From DASYTH01 sp045806965 (GTDB lineage: Bacteria > Actinomycetota > Actinomycetes > Mycobacteriales > Pseudonocardiaceae): a DNA stretch of 64,000 nucleotides. A program made the position numbers and the translations under genes. This document shows, piece by piece, positions 18,647-27,853 of this stretch (positions are counted from its first letter, which is position 1; each line of letters begins with the position of its first letter). The notes under the pieces are model-generated. The model saw nothing but the letters and a program-made list of their open reading frames with translations. It did no database searches and had not been told where the DNA came from. The stretch lies in the NCBI GenBank assembly GCA_045806965.1, contig JBJMIG010000061.1:1-64000 (forward strand), read 5' to 3'.

Positions 18647-19261
18647 ATGTCGAACGATCTCAGTCGTAGAGGGCTGCTGCGGATGGTCGGGCTGGCCGGC
18701 GGAGCCACCGTTGTGGGCGGCGCGGCAACCCTGCTTGGGACCACCCCGGCCGTGGCGGCGACCGATAGCAACTTCCGATGGTGTAGTCGGTGCCAGACCA
18801 TGTGGCGTACCAATGCCGGTAACAACGGTCACTGTCCAGTCGACCACTGGTGGGATCACTCGCACTACCAAAATGGTAGTGGGGTGTATTGGTCAACTGA
18901 TGGACCGACCGTCATTGATGGCGTGGTCGATGTATTCGGTCAATTGTGGCTGAAATGGTGCGCAACCTGTAAGGTCGTTTATTTCCATTGGGCGTCAAAT
19001 ACGTGTCCGAACAACTCCGCAGGACACACCCCGACAGCGCCGCCCCACAAGGTCGAGCCAGCCTGGTTCTCGCCGTTGTCACCCTTCCCTAAGCAGGCCG
19101 GATGGCGGCGCTGTGTGCAGTGCGCAGCCTTATTCTTCATCGGCAATGGCCTGAATATGACCCGTTGTCCGGTTTCGCAGCCAAGCGGCTGGGTGTACCA
19201 CATACCAGCCACGCGATTCGACGGAGTCTGGAAGGACGAGGAGTACCTAGTCCGATTCTGA
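18647..19261 (+). CDS. Tat-exported protein with three Cys-x2-Cys repeats
   Basis: A 204-residue protein starting at ATG 18647 behind a strong Shine-Dalgarno (ggaagga). The N-terminus LSRRGLLRMVGLAGGATVVGG is a twin-arginine signal peptide ending near PAVAA. The mature part has three repeats of about 45 residues, each W/R-C-x2-C-x4-F/W ... C-P: WCSRCQTMW...HCP, WCATCKVVYF...TCP and RCVQCAALFF...RCP. Four cysteines per repeat-type layout suggests small metal-binding or disulfide-knit modules. Similar repeats occur in other secreted actinomycete proteins, of unknown function. The stop is one base before the start of the cyclase-homology/NACHT gene, so the two are almost certainly cotranscribed. 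Confidence 0.75.
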   Translation: MSNDLSRRGLLRMVGLAGGATVVGGAATLLGTTPAVAATDSNFRWCSRCQTMWRTNAGNNGHCPVDHWWDHSHYQNGSGVYWSTDGPTVIDGVVDVFGQLWLKWCATCKVVYFHWASNTCPNNSAGHTPTAPPHKVEPAWFSPLSPFPKQAGWRRCVQCAALFFIGNGLNMTRCPVSQPSGWVYHIPATRFDGVWKDEEYLVRF

Positions 19262-19262
19262 T

Positions 19263-21884
19263 ATGTCGCAGCGAGTGAGGCAGATGGCACAACTCCGCCC
19301 AGCGGTACATCGGACCATTCTCGTGGTGGACATCGAGGGGTTCGGGGACCGACGTCGCACCAACCCGCATCAGGTTGCCGTGCGGGACGGTCTGTACCAG
19401 GTGCTTCAACAGGCGCTCCTCGGCGCCGGCATCCGACCGGCCGACTGGCATCACGAAGACCGCGGCGACGGTGTCTTCATTCTGGCGGCGCCAGACGTGG
19501 TCAAGGGCCGGTTCGTCGAGGTGCTGCCCGCAAAGTTGGTCGAAGCACTGCACGAGCACAACCAAGCGCACCCGATTGAGGAGCAGATCCGACTGCGGGT
19601 GGCTTTGCACGCTGGGGAAGTCAACTACGACGATCACGGCGTCACCGCGGCATCGATCAACTTGGCGTTTCGGCTCCTAGACGCCCGCGAGGCCAAGGCA
19701 GCACTCGCCGCTTCCCCCGGTGTGCTTGTGCTTATCGCGTCGTCCTGGTTCTTCGACGAGGTCATCCGCCACAGCCCGGCCGGCAGGTCCGACACATACC
19801 GTCCGATGGCTGTGAAGGTCAAAGAGACCAGCACCGTCGCCTGGATCGCCTGTCCCGACCACCCATCCCGACCCAGCCGCGCAACGGAAATCCTCGTGCC
19901 GACAACTATGGGCTTCGACCGCGAGGTCGACGACCTTGCCGAGACGATTCACCGGCAATGGACCGACGAGGCAGCATCCCGAATGTTGCACCGGCCGGAA
20001 CCGCTGCGCCTACAGTGGTTGACCACCGCACGCGCGGTCGCTGCACAACCGGCGGCCGTGCTGGCCGGCACGGTGGGCGGCCGGCCCGTACGTCTCCGAC
20101 TCCACGGCCGCCTCGACGAGATCGTCGGCGCCTTTACCCGGTTGCCCAACCGTCAACTGGTGGTACTCGGCGAGCCCGGTGCGGGGAAGACCGCACTGGC
20201 GATACTGCTCACCCTGGGACTGCTCGAGCGCAAACGGCGTCACGGCGGTCCCGTGCCTGTGCTGTTGTCGGCGGCGTCCTGGAATCCGAACCACCAAGAC
20301 GTGCACGCCTGGGTCGCACGACGCCTGGTCGAGGACTACCCGGCCCTGGCCAGGGTAGACGCCACCGGGCGTCGAATCGCCGAGCGCCTGGTCGCCTCCC
20401 AGACAGTGCTGCCGATCCTGGACGGTTTGGACGAGATGTCCGTGGCGTTGCGACCGGCGGCCATAGAGGCGCTCGACCGGTCCATGCCCGGCGGGCGCCC
20501 ATTCGTCCTCACCAGCCGCAGCGTCGAGTACCAGGCCGCTGTCACGTCCGGTGGCAGCGTGCTCGCGAGGGCTGCGGTGGTCGAGATTGAACCTGTCGCA
20601 GTGACCGATGCCATTACATTCCTGTCAGCCGGCACTCTTCCCGGCGACACCCGGTGGGAGCCGGTGTACCACCGCCTGCGCGGCCAGCCAGGTCACCCGC
20701 TCGCCTCAGCGCTCTCTACGCCACTGATGGTCTGGCTGGCCCGAACCACCTACGCCGACCCCGCCTCAAACCCAGCCGAACTCGCCGACACCACGCGGTT
20801 TCCGCACCGGGTCGCGATCGAGGAACACCTGCTGGAGATGCTCATTCCGGCTGTATACCGGGTCAAGCCACCGTCGCTCCTGCCTGGCAAGACAACGGCA
20901 AAACAAATCCACTATCCGCCCGAGGACGCGCGACGCTGGCTTACCTTCCTCGCCACTCACCTCGATCATCTGGGGACCCGCGATCTGGCCTGGTGGCAGT
21001 TGCACCAGGCCGTCCCGCGCGCCCTGACCAACTCGATTTACGGGCTGGTTGTCGGTCTCCTGACCGGGTTCGGCATCGGATTCGGCGGGTTCGCAGCGGG
21101 ACTACTTCCAGACTTCACCGCGGTGCTGCTCACCGTTCTCGGCACCGGGTCCGTCCCCGGGGTGATCTCGGCGTTGGTGACCGGCCGGGCGTGGCGCTCC
21201 CAGCACAGTCCAGGCCTGACCAACATCAGGGTGCGCGGACGATTCGACCAACTCACCGGCAAGCTTCGAGACCGGTTGGTGTTCGGGTTGCTCATCGGCG
21301 TCGTGATCACCCTGACAACCACCCCGGTAGTGGGGCTGCCTACAGGTGTGGCATTCGGGATCGACGGAGGACTCTTCGCCATGATTGCTGCGGGGATCTC
21401 GGACTGGCTGAAGGCTCCGGTCGACGAATTGCGTTCACCCAGTCCCGCAGCTGTTCTGCACAGCGACAGAACAATGTCCAGGACGCGCGGAATTGCTCAG
21501 GGGTGTTGCCTCTCGATCGGCGTCGGAATTATAGTAGGTTATACGTTCGGATTCGACGCCGGACTCGTCGTCGGTCTGATCAGCGCCGTCGCAGGCATGC
21601 TGTCCGGCGGACTCGACACGGCATGGGGCCTATACGTGATCGTCCGCGGCTGGCTCGCGCTACAAGGAAAAATGCCGCTGCGCCTGATGCGGTTCCTCGA
21701 CGACGCTCACAAACGTGGACTCCTACGGCAGGCCGGAGCGGTCTATCAATTCCGTCATGCCCGTCTACAGGATCACCTGGTCCATGCCAACCGACGCAAT
21801 TGGACAGCCATGCGCTTGCCGGGAACCTCATCGTGTTCCCTTCCGATCAGGAGGGCTCACTATCGTCAGATGACCGGAAGGTGA
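19263..21884 (+). CDS. Cyclase-homology domain + NACHT NTPase + membrane C-domain (STAND protein)
   Basis: An 873-residue three-part protein. Residues ~15-170 resemble a class III nucleotide cyclase: metal Asp in VVDIEGF (D23), second Asp in DRGDGVFI (D69), and transition-state Asn/Arg in SINLAFRL (N133, R137). The usual base-selecting Lys before GD is Glu (E65), so activity or substrate may differ. Residues ~295-500 form a NACHT NTPase with P-loop GEPGAGKT (303-310) and Walker B LPILDGLDEM (383-392). The C-terminal third has several hydrophobic helices (about 590-660, 675-710 and 745-795). NACHT/STAND proteins are molecular switches; many bacterial ones act in antiphage defence or signalling. 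It follows the secreted cysteine-repeat gene by one base. The exact role is unknown. Confidence 0.82.
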   Translation: MSQRVRQMAQLRPAVHRTILVVDIEGFGDRRRTNPHQVAVRDGLYQVLQQALLGAGIRPADWHHEDRGDGVFILAAPDVVKGRFVEVLPAKLVEALHEHNQAHPIEEQIRLRVALHAGEVNYDDHGVTAASINLAFRLLDAREAKAALAASPGVLVLIASSWFFDEVIRHSPAGRSDTYRPMAVKVKETSTVAWIACPDHPSRPSRATEILVPTTMGFDREVDDLAETIHRQWTDEAASRMLHRPEPLRLQWLTTARAVAAQPAAVLAGTVGGRPVRLRLHGRLDEIVGAFTRLPNRQLVVLGEPGAGKTALAILLTLGLLERKRRHGGPVPVLLSAASWNPNHQDVHAWVARRLVEDYPALARVDATGRRIAERLVASQTVLPILDGLDEMSVALRPAAIEALDRSMPGGRPFVLTSRSVEYQAAVTSGGSVLARAAVVEIEPVAVTDAITFLSAGTLPGDTRWEPVYHRLRGQPGHPLASALSTPLMVWLARTTYADPASNPAELADTTRFPHRVAIEEHLLEMLIPAVYRVKPPSLLPGKTTAKQIHYPPEDARRWLTFLATHLDHLGTRDLAWWQLHQAVPRALTNSIYGLVVGLLTGFGIGFGGFAAGLLPDFTAVLLTVLGTGSVPGVISALVTGRAWRSQHSPGLTNIRVRGRFDQLTGKLRDRLVFGLLIGVVITLTTTPVVGLPTGVAFGIDGGLFAMIAAGISDWLKAPVDELRSPSPAAVLHSDRTMSRTRGIAQGCCLSIGVGIIVGYTFGFDAGLVVGLISAVAGMLSGGLDTAWGLYVIVRGWLALQGKMPLRLMRFLDDAHKRGLLRQAGAVYQFRHARLQDHLVHANRRNWTAMRLPGTSSCSLPIRRAHYRQMTGR

Positions 21885-21895
21885 ACTTCTTGTGA

Positions 21896-22060
21896 TCACC
21901 AGCCGGCCGGAGGATGGCCACCGATCGGAAAATGGATCTCGACCCCGCCCGTGGGCAGGTGCCGTTGCACGTATGCCGCCTCACCGGTGCGCTGGATCCA
22001 GACTGTCCGCACCACTCCCGCCAATCCGGGCACCGGCGGACGCTCCACGTAGGAATCCAT
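21896..22060 (-). pseudogene. AraC-family regulator, N-terminal fragment
   Basis: A 54-residue remnant starting MDSYVERPPVPGLAGVV and continuing through YVQRHLPTGGVEIHFPIGG, which is the N-terminal sensor start of a common actinomycete AraC-type group. The frame stops after GG and both the rest of the sensor domain and the helix-turn-helix are missing. The gene end meets the NACHT gene head-to-tail, so a deletion probably removed its 3' part. A separate regulatory role is unlikely. Confidence 0.6.
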
Positions 22061-22214
22061 GCGGTCATCCTTGCACTGAACTGCCCGAGCGGGAGCGACG
22101 TCAAGGCCCTCCGGCCGCTGACGCGGTCGGGACCCGCCGGGGAATATGCGGCCCATTCGTCGCTGCCGCGGGGGTCGATCTGGACCTGTCGAGTTCGTCC
22201 AGACAGAGCAGGTC

Positions 22215-22780
22215 TCCAGCCTGCCCACGCCGAGGCATTGGCCAGGCGGTTGACCACGTTCCAGATGATGTTGACGTGCAGCGCCTCGATGATCGCGGGA
22301 TCGGCCACTCCTGCGGCGCGCACTCGCTCGCTCGAGGTCGGACCCGGTGACCTGATTGGTGCGGGTCAGCGTCTCCAGCTATCCCAGCACACCCCGCAGC
22401 TGCGGGTCGGGCCGAGTCGGGGTCGGCGGCGTCGATCTCACCGGTCAAGGCGATCCGCACCAGATCGGTGTGCGAGTCCAGGCGGAGCGAGCACTGGTGC
22501 CACCCGGCGGTGACCATCGCGATGTACTCGCGCTCGGCGGCGGTCCAGAACGACCGACCTGCGCATGGCCGCGGCGCTGAGGCCGAGCATGGCTTCGCGG
22601 ACTTCCTCGCCCCGCACGGCCAAGCCGTCGCCGATGGTCGCGCCGGGCCAGGCGTCGGTGTACTCGCCGGGTCTGCTCCGGGCTCGTGCAACCACCAGCC
22701 AGGCATCTCCCATGGCTTCGAGGACTGTCGCGACCCCGCCACGCGGAACCCACGTCGGTGCACGCCGGCCTGCGCGCCCC
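22215..22780 (-). pseudogene. Carboxymuconolactone decarboxylase/AhpD-like gene, multiply broken
   Basis: Fragments in three frames line up in the order of this family: EYTDAWPGATIGDGLAVRG, then AEREYIAMVTAGWHQCSLR and DSHTDLVRIAL, then LETLTRTNQVTGSDLERV, then AAGVADPAIIEALHVNIIWN and VVNRLANA. An in-frame TAG and at least two frameshifts (near 22330 and 22560) separate them. Intact members are small alpha-helical enzymes acting as peroxidases or decarboxylases. The C-x-x-C/H pattern is degraded here. It is a pseudogene beside the AraC fragment, suggesting a lost regulator-enzyme pair. Confidence 0.6.
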
Positions 22781-22786
22781 GGGGCG

Positions 22787-23167
22787 TCAGGTCTTGCTGC
22801 CCGGCTCCCGCTCGAGCCGGTCGACCTTCGTGTGCAGGCCGTTGATCCGCTCCCGCATCCGGTCGAGCTCCTGGTTGGCCGTGACGATGCCGTCCGCCGA
22901 CAGCACACACGCTCGTAGAGCGACCACCAGCAACGGCAGCACGGTGACGACCAGAATGATCACCGTCCACACGACGTGCCTGGTGATCGCGGCCGAGCAC
23001 CCTTCGGACGGGTCGAAGGAGTAGGAGTAGTCGCCGTCGCAGACGACCTCGGTCCCGGTGAAGTCTTCCGTCACCGGACTGAAGAACAGCACCCCCGCCC
23101 CGATCACGCCGAGGATGGCCAGGGGGATCGACCACACCAGCGGCCGGGTGACAGTAGTGGAGAACAT
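22787..23167 (-). CDS. Small membrane protein with C-terminal coiled coil, unknown function
   Basis: A 126-residue protein. Two hydrophobic segments (PLVWSIPLAILGVIGAGVLF and HVVWTVIILVVTVLPLLVVAL) flank an acidic extracytoplasmic loop with two cysteines (VVCDGDYSYSF, GCSAAI). A charged heptad-like tail (NQELDRMRERINGLHTKVDR) follows. The reading frame is clean and codon use is normal, so it is probably a real gene. I do not recognise a family. It lies upstream of the broken decarboxylase gene and may have been in one unit with it. Confidence 0.6.
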   Translation of the reverse strand: MFSTTVTRPLVWSIPLAILGVIGAGVLFFSPVTEDFTGTEVVCDGDYSYSFDPSEGCSAAITRHVVWTVIILVVTVLPLLVVALRACVLSADGIVTANQELDRMRERINGLHTKVDRLEREPGSKT

Positions 23168-23495
23168 CGCCGGAATCTATCGACCATCTCGACCGGGCGG
23201 TTCCGAATCGGTGATCGCGGGCACCGACTTTCACCGGTCCCGGTCCTCGCGCTCCGGTGCTGACCCATGACCGTCGCCTGCCGATCAGAGTGGATCTCCA
23301 TGCCGGTGCTGGACCGTTCCCACACCCGGACGGGAGCGATCGCGGAGTACGCCGTCGGCACGACCTCCGATGCGCTGCCCGACCACATCAGCAGGGCGTT
23401 GTGCAACGGGCAGTACGCCTCTGCCGGTGTCGGTGCGGCGCTGATGGCCGAAGCCCACGCCCGCCGCGCGCCGGCACCCGCGAGGTCTGCTCCGG
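23168..23495. other. 328-base gap without a supported gene
   Basis: Open frames exist on both strands (for example a plus frame from 23267), but they run antisense into the MFS gene and show no family features. No promoter, RNA or terminator was recognised with confidence. Confidence 0.4.
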
Positions 23496-24866
23496 CTAAC
23501 ACTCGACCGGCTGGCGGACCGCGGCGAGGCGCAGCGAGGCCAGGGCCGCGACCCCGGCCAGTCCGGTCAGCACGAGGCCCGTCTGGTGAAACGCCGCCAC
23601 GGGGTCGCCGGCGGCGGCGCGCGTGGCGAACAGCGACGCGAGCACGCCCACCCCGATCGAGCCGCCCAGGCGCTGGGCGATGGAGAACACCGTGTTGCCG
23701 TCGGCGAGTTCGGCGTCCGAGAGCGGGTTGAGCATCGCGAACAGCAGCGGGGTGATGCCGAACCCGATCGCCGCGGCGCGCCCGCACAGCAGGAGGGCGG
23801 TGACCCAGAGCGGGGTGGCGGCGTCGAGCAGCAGTAGCGCGGCGCTGGTGAGCGCGAGTACGAGGAAGCCGCCGACCACCAGGGTTCGCACGGTGATCTG
23901 GGTGGCCAGGCGCTGGCCGAGCGCGGTGCCCAGGCCGGTGATCACGCCCTGCGGGAGCAGCGCGAGCCCGGTGGCGAACGCGCTGTGGCGCTGCACTGTC
24001 TGGGTGAACACCGGCAGCAGGAACACCGCGGCGAAGCCCACGACCGAGGAGAGCACGCTGAGCGCCAGCGCCAGGGCGGACTGCCCGTGCCGCAGCAGCG
24101 CGAGGTCGACGGCCGGCTCCGCGCGCCGCCGCGCCCACAGCAGGTAGCCCAGCAGCAGCGCCAGGCCGGCGGTTACCGGGGCGGCGACCTCGGCAGCGGC
24201 CCAACCCACCACTGCCGACCGGCTGGCCCCGTAGAGGGCAAGGGTGAGGCCGGCGGCGAGCAGGACGAGCCCGAGCGGGTCGAACCGGGCTTGCGGGTCG
24301 GGGTCGGGGGCCAGGCCGGCCGGTACCGCCCGCAGGCCGAGCAGCCCGACGATGCCCAGCGGCAGGTTGATCAGGAAGATCAACGGCCAGCCGGCGGCCG
24401 CGATCAGCAGCCCGCCCGCGGTCGGGCCGAGCGCCGGGGCCAGGAAGAACAGCAGGCCGGCCGCGACCGGGATGCGCCGGCTGGGCCCGCGCCCGCCGAG
24501 CAGCAGGCTCATCGCCAGCGGCACCAGCGGGGCGCCCACGAGGCCCTGGGCCGCCCGCGCGGTGACCAGCAGCCCGAGGGTCGGCGCCACCGCACAGGCC
24601 CCTGAGGCGAGCACGAACGCGACCAGACTCACCCGGTAGGTGCGCAACGTGCCGAACCGCCGAGCCAAGAACGGCGACGCCGCCAGCCCCGCCGCGAGCG
24701 CGAGCAGGTAGCCAGACACCACCCATTGCGCGTCGTCGAGCGGGGCACCGAGCTCGCGGCCGATGTCGGCGACGGCAACGTTGACGATGCTGGAGTCGAC
24801 CATTGTCAGCAGCGGCCCGATCACGAGCCCGAGCTGGGCCGGCCAACGCGGCCCTTCGGCGCTCAC
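23496..24866 (-). CDS. DHA2-family MFS multidrug exporter
   Basis: A 456-residue, highly hydrophobic protein with about 13-14 predicted helices. It opens LGLVIGPLLTMVDSSIVNVAV, the DHA2 motif in which the first helix carries a conserved Asp (D in MVDSSIVNVA). Antiporter-type motifs LARRFGTLRTYRVSL and LFFLAPALGPTAGGLL follow. DHA2 members exchange drugs or toxic compounds for protons across the membrane. GTG 24866 is the likely start because it overlaps the PadR stop as GTGA. PadR-family repressors typically control adjacent exporters, so this is a coregulated drug-response unit. The substrate is unknown. Confidence 0.88.
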   Translation of the reverse strand: MSAEGPRWPAQLGLVIGPLLTMVDSSIVNVAVADIGRELGAPLDDAQWVVSGYLLALAAGLAASPFLARRFGTLRTYRVSLVAFVLASGACAVAPTLGLLVTARAAQGLVGAPLVPLAMSLLLGGRGPSRRIPVAAGLLFFLAPALGPTAGGLLIAAAGWPLIFLINLPLGIVGLLGLRAVPAGLAPDPDPQARFDPLGLVLLAAGLTLALYGASRSAVVGWAAAEVAAPVTAGLALLLGYLLWARRRAEPAVDLALLRHGQSALALALSVLSSVVGFAAVFLLPVFTQTVQRHSAFATGLALLPQGVITGLGTALGQRLATQITVRTLVVGGFLVLALTSAALLLLDAATPLWVTALLLCGRAAAIGFGITPLLFAMLNPLSDAELADGNTVFSIAQRLGGSIGVGVLASLFATRAAAGDPVAAFHQTGLVLTGLAGVAALASLRLAAVRQPVEC

Positions 24867-25387
24867 CCCGGCTCTTCGCTCGACCGGCCGAGCTCGGCGA
24901 GCCATTCCCGCTCGCGCCGGGTGCGCCCGATCAGCTCGGCGAGCACCCGCCCGCCCCACCGCCGGTGCTCGGGAACGGTCCCGGTGTGCGCGGCGAGTCC
25001 CCGCAGGTGCTCCAGCCGCGCGGAAAGCGCCGCGTCGCGGCGGGCCAGGATCCCCTGCCGCTCGGTCGGGTCGAGCTCGTCGAACAGTCCCAACCGGGAC
25101 AGGAACTCCTCCTCGCTGCCGGCCAGCTCGGCGGGCAACTCGGCGATCATGTCGTGCAGCTGCTCGCGGCCGTCGTCGGTGAGCTCGTAGACATGCCGGG
25201 GCGGGCGGCCCTCCTGCTGCACGGCGGTCTTGCGTACCGCCCCGGACTCCTCGAACCGGCGTAGCGCCGGGTAGAGCGTGTTGTTGTTCAGGATGAACGC
25301 CGTGGTCGCGGAGACCTTGCGCTTGAGCTCGTAGCCGTGCACCGGCCCGATACGCAGGTGACTCAGGATCACTATGTCCAAGTACAC
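24863..25387 (-). CDS. PadR-family transcriptional regulator
   Basis: About 174 residues. The winged helix is clear: ILSHLRIGPVHGYELKRKV, then NNNTLYPALRRFEESGAVRK and the wing RPPRHVYELTDDGREQL. A long C-terminal helical region (PadR type 2) supports dimerisation. GTG 25387 is chosen as the start because the family normally begins a few residues before this helix. The stop overlaps the exporter start, so the two are cotranscribed. A short palindrome lies four bases upstream of the start and could be its autoregulatory operator. Confidence 0.88.
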   Translation of the reverse strand: MYLDIVILSHLRIGPVHGYELKRKVSATTAFILNNNTLYPALRRFEESGAVRKTAVQQEGRPPRHVYELTDDGREQLHDMIAELPAELAGSEEEFLSRLGLFDELDPTERQGILARRDAALSARLEHLRGLAAHTGTVPEHRRWGGRVLAELIGRTRREREWLAELGRSSEEPG

Positions 25388-25390
25388 TAG

Positions 25391-25401
25391 GTTACGATAA
25401 C
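25391..25401. promoter_or_regulatory. Palindrome upstream of padR, candidate operator
   Basis: GTTACGATAAC (GTTA, three-base spacer, TAAC) sits just upstream of the padR start. Its surroundings are AT-rich for this genome, consistent with a promoter. A PadR site is inferred from position only. Confidence 0.35.
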
Positions 25402-25569
25402 ATAAGTCAGGTTGGACGTCGTCGACCACAGGGGGCGTCCGGACCGATCGCATCACCGCCCACCGGGCCACGTTGCGCCGCACGGCTGGTAATCCCGGGT
25501 CGAGGAACCGATGAACCGCCGCAACCGGCTGGACGCTTCCGAGCCGCGGGCGGGCTGCCCCGACCAAGC

Positions 25570-26205
25570 TGAGCCGGCCTTGGTCAGCGACACCTCGTCG
25601 ACGGCCGGCTGGCGCCCGCCGTTGAGGAACTCTGACACCTCCGCGAGTAGCCGCGGCCAGGCCGGGTCGTCAGGCAACGGCACGTGGTTGCGCCCGTGCA
25701 GCGGCACGAACCGGCTACCCGGGATGAGCGCGGCGAGGATGCGGCCCTGCTCGAACGGCACGAACACCTCGTCGCGCAGGTGCGGCACCAGGGCCGGCGC
25801 GGTGACCCGGGCCGCCTGTGCGGTGACATCGACCGCCGCGTTGGCGGCGTTGATCCTGGCCGCGTCACCGGTGCCACGCTGGCCTGCTGGAGCATCACGA
25901 ACGTCCCGACGACCGCGGTGGCGGCGTCGGGCAGCACCAGCCGAGCCAGGACCTCCCGTAGCGCGCCGGGCAGGTCGTGGTCCGGTCGGATCCATCGTGT
26001 CGACCACGCCCGTTTCGGCTGCCAGTCTGGTGCCTGGCGGCCGGCACCGGGCATAGCTGCCGTACAGGACGAGGGCATGGACGCGCTCGGGCTGATGCGC
26101 GGCGAATGCGACCGCGATCGGGCCGACCTGACACACTCCCAGCAGCGCGCACTCCTCGACACCGGCGGTGTCCAGCACGGTCGCGAGGGTCTTGGGCCGG
26201 TTCCT
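25570..26205 (-). pseudogene. Alpha/beta-hydrolase remnant with two frameshifts
   Basis: Segments in two frames form one hydrolase C-terminal half: RPKTLATVLDTAGVEECALL, then FAAHQPERVHALVLYGSYAR. The middle section DLPGALREVLARLVLPDAAT is in a second frame. It ends with VPHLRDEVFVPFEQGRILAA and GSRFVPLHGRNHVPL, which contains the catalytic His region (GRNH). Frameshifts fall near 25975 and 25870. The 5' end, with the nucleophile elbow, is replaced by a recombinase fragment at about 26205. Such hydrolase domains often form the N-terminal half of LuxR-type regulators in actinomycetes, but no regulator half remains. Confidence 0.65.
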
Positions 26206-26640
26206 TGTGGCGGGGTTTGGCGCTGGTGTGGCCGTGTCGGCACCGGTAGCCGGGGCGGTCGTGGACCCAGTGTGAGTCCATCCGCCGGCCGCAGGTTCTG
26301 CAGCAGAGCAGGCCGACCAGGGCGTAGGCGCGTCGGGTGCCGTCGGCGGGTACCGGGTTGGCGCTGACAGCCTGGGCGGTGACAAAGTCGTCTTCGCTGA
26401 CCAGGGCGGGGTGCGCGATGCTCTTGGAGATCGCCCAATTCGACGGCCTACCGGTGCGCTCGCCAGGGCTGCCGACGGCTGGGGAGTGGTCGCTGTGGTG
26501 GCGGTTCTAGACCTGCCGACCGGTGTAGCGGGGGTCGGCCAGGACCGTGGCAACCGTGCGCAGCGTCCAGGTCGCGCCCGAGCGGTGGCGGTTGCGGTCG
26601 CGGTCGGCGCGCGACGGGCAGCGGGCAGCGGACACCTCGA
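26206..26640 (-). pseudogene. Serine-recombinase C-terminal fragment (zinc-ribbon region)
   Basis: Pieces in several frames match the C-terminal half of large serine recombinases: WTLRTVATVLADPRYTGRQV, WAISKSIAHPALVSEDDFV and the zinc-ribbon CRTCGRRMDSHWVHDRPGYR with CRHGHTSA. The catalytic N-terminal resolvase domain is absent. The fragment joins directly to the hydrolase remnant, so a recombinase-mediated insertion or deletion probably shaped this junction. Confidence 0.65.
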
Positions 26641-26839
26641 AGGTTGAGGTCGTTCACGAGATCCAGCCGACCATCGCCGGGACAGAGCCGCTGCCGCGCA
26701 CCGTGTCGCAGCCTGCGTATCGATAAAGATCGCTGGGGGCGCTTGCCCAAATCGGCCTGCACAGTCCGCAGAGTGCACCGTGATCGCGCCCTCTGGTGCG
26801 CAGCTGGCGACGAGCTGCGAGCTCCCCACCGCAGACCTG

Positions 26840-27284
26840 CCGCTCCTGATCATCGCCTTCAAGAAGGCAGCGGAGCCACTCACCACGCACAGCCTGCAGG
26901 ACAGCGGAGTCCAGCCGGTCGTACTCCGAATCGGGAGCACCTGGGGACCGCTGATGGACCCGGAATCACCGTTCAACCCCATCCCGCCGTACTCCGCGGT
27001 GAAAAGCCGCGGCCGCTGTATGCCAATGACGGCGGCGGTGACTGGTGCTACGCGCCCGACGCCGGGCGCGCCGGCCGTTCACCAACCGCGAGTTCGCGGA
27101 CGCCCTGCGGACGATCACCCCCGACCCGCAGATCGAGCTCCCGCCCGGACGGCAGGCTGGCCCCGGCGACAACCCGTACCTCGACATCACCCGGCTCACC
27201 CAGGACACCGGCTTCACGCCGACCTTCGACGTCGCCGCGGCGGTCACCGACTACGTCGCCTGGCGCGCCGACAACCCCCGCTGA
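26840..27284 (+). pseudogene. NAD-dependent epimerase/dehydratase, C-terminal remnant
   Basis: The frame reads QDSGVQPVVLRIGSTWGPL and PESPFNPIPPYSAV, then shifts through EKPRPLYANDGG-DWCYAPDAG, and finishes in a third frame with FTNREFADALRTITPDPQIE and a C-terminal TDYVAWRADNPR. These are late blocks of extended short-chain dehydrogenases (substrate-binding half). The Rossmann N-terminal half is missing. It ends 12 bases before the flavin reductase-like remnant, with an AAGGAG ribosome site between them, so the two were once an operon. Confidence 0.65.
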
Positions 27285-27296
27285 AGGAGCACCCAC

Positions 27297-27665
27297 ATGT
27301 TTGACCCCGACGTGCGCCGCGTACTCGATGGCGCCTCGTTCGCACAACCTCGCAACCGTCCTGCCCGACGGCTCACCCCACAGCACTCCCGTCTATGTCG
27401 GCGCCCACGGCGACCGAATCGGTCCGGGCACGCGCAAAGCACGCAACCTGCGCAGCGACCCCCGGCGCTGTCCATCACACCCGTCGACAACCCCTACCAG
27501 CCCCTCGTCATCCGTGGCCGGGTCGTCGAATGGATCGAGGGCGACGCCGCGTGGGAGATCATCGACCAACTGGCCACGAAGTACACCGGCCAGCCCTACT
27601 CCCGAGGACAAGAACGCGTCGTACTCGTCATCGAGCCCGAACGACAGACCGTCGGTATCGGCTGA
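27297..27665 (+). pseudogene. PPOX-class F420-dependent oxidoreductase, frameshifted
   Basis: From ATG 27297 the N-terminus MFDPDVRRVLDGASF, the shifted block LPDGSPHSTPVYVGAHGDR and the tail LVIRGRVVEWIEGDAAWEI, GQPYSRGQERVVLVIEPERQ together make a typical TIGR03618-type protein. The middle lies in another frame, so at least two small indels are present. Intact members are split-barrel enzymes that bind F420 or FMN. A 74-base part of its 3' half (27549-27622) recurs at 29918-29991. Confidence 0.7.
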
Positions 27666-27853
27666 GCAGCCCCCAGTCGATTCCGGCCTGACTTGGCTCA
27701 GGTTCGGCGATCGTGGGTGTGTGCGGTTGCGTGGCCTGCGGTTTCCTCGCGCGGACGGCGCTGATGTGCGCATTAACCGGTCGCCTTTGGCTTATCGGTC
27801 GTGGCTGCGTACGTGCGCACCGTCGGTCATGGGCGCCAGTGTGACCGACGGGT

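Noticed and set aside
22101..23234. Long minus-strand frame across the decarboxylase pseudogene
   Set aside because: It crosses an unrelated membrane gene in another frame and switches composition; only parts overlapping the pseudogene have family similarity.
23267..23731. Plus-strand frame antisense to the MFS gene end
   Set aside because: Overlaps a well-supported gene on the other strand and becomes Pro/Arg-rich without any motif.
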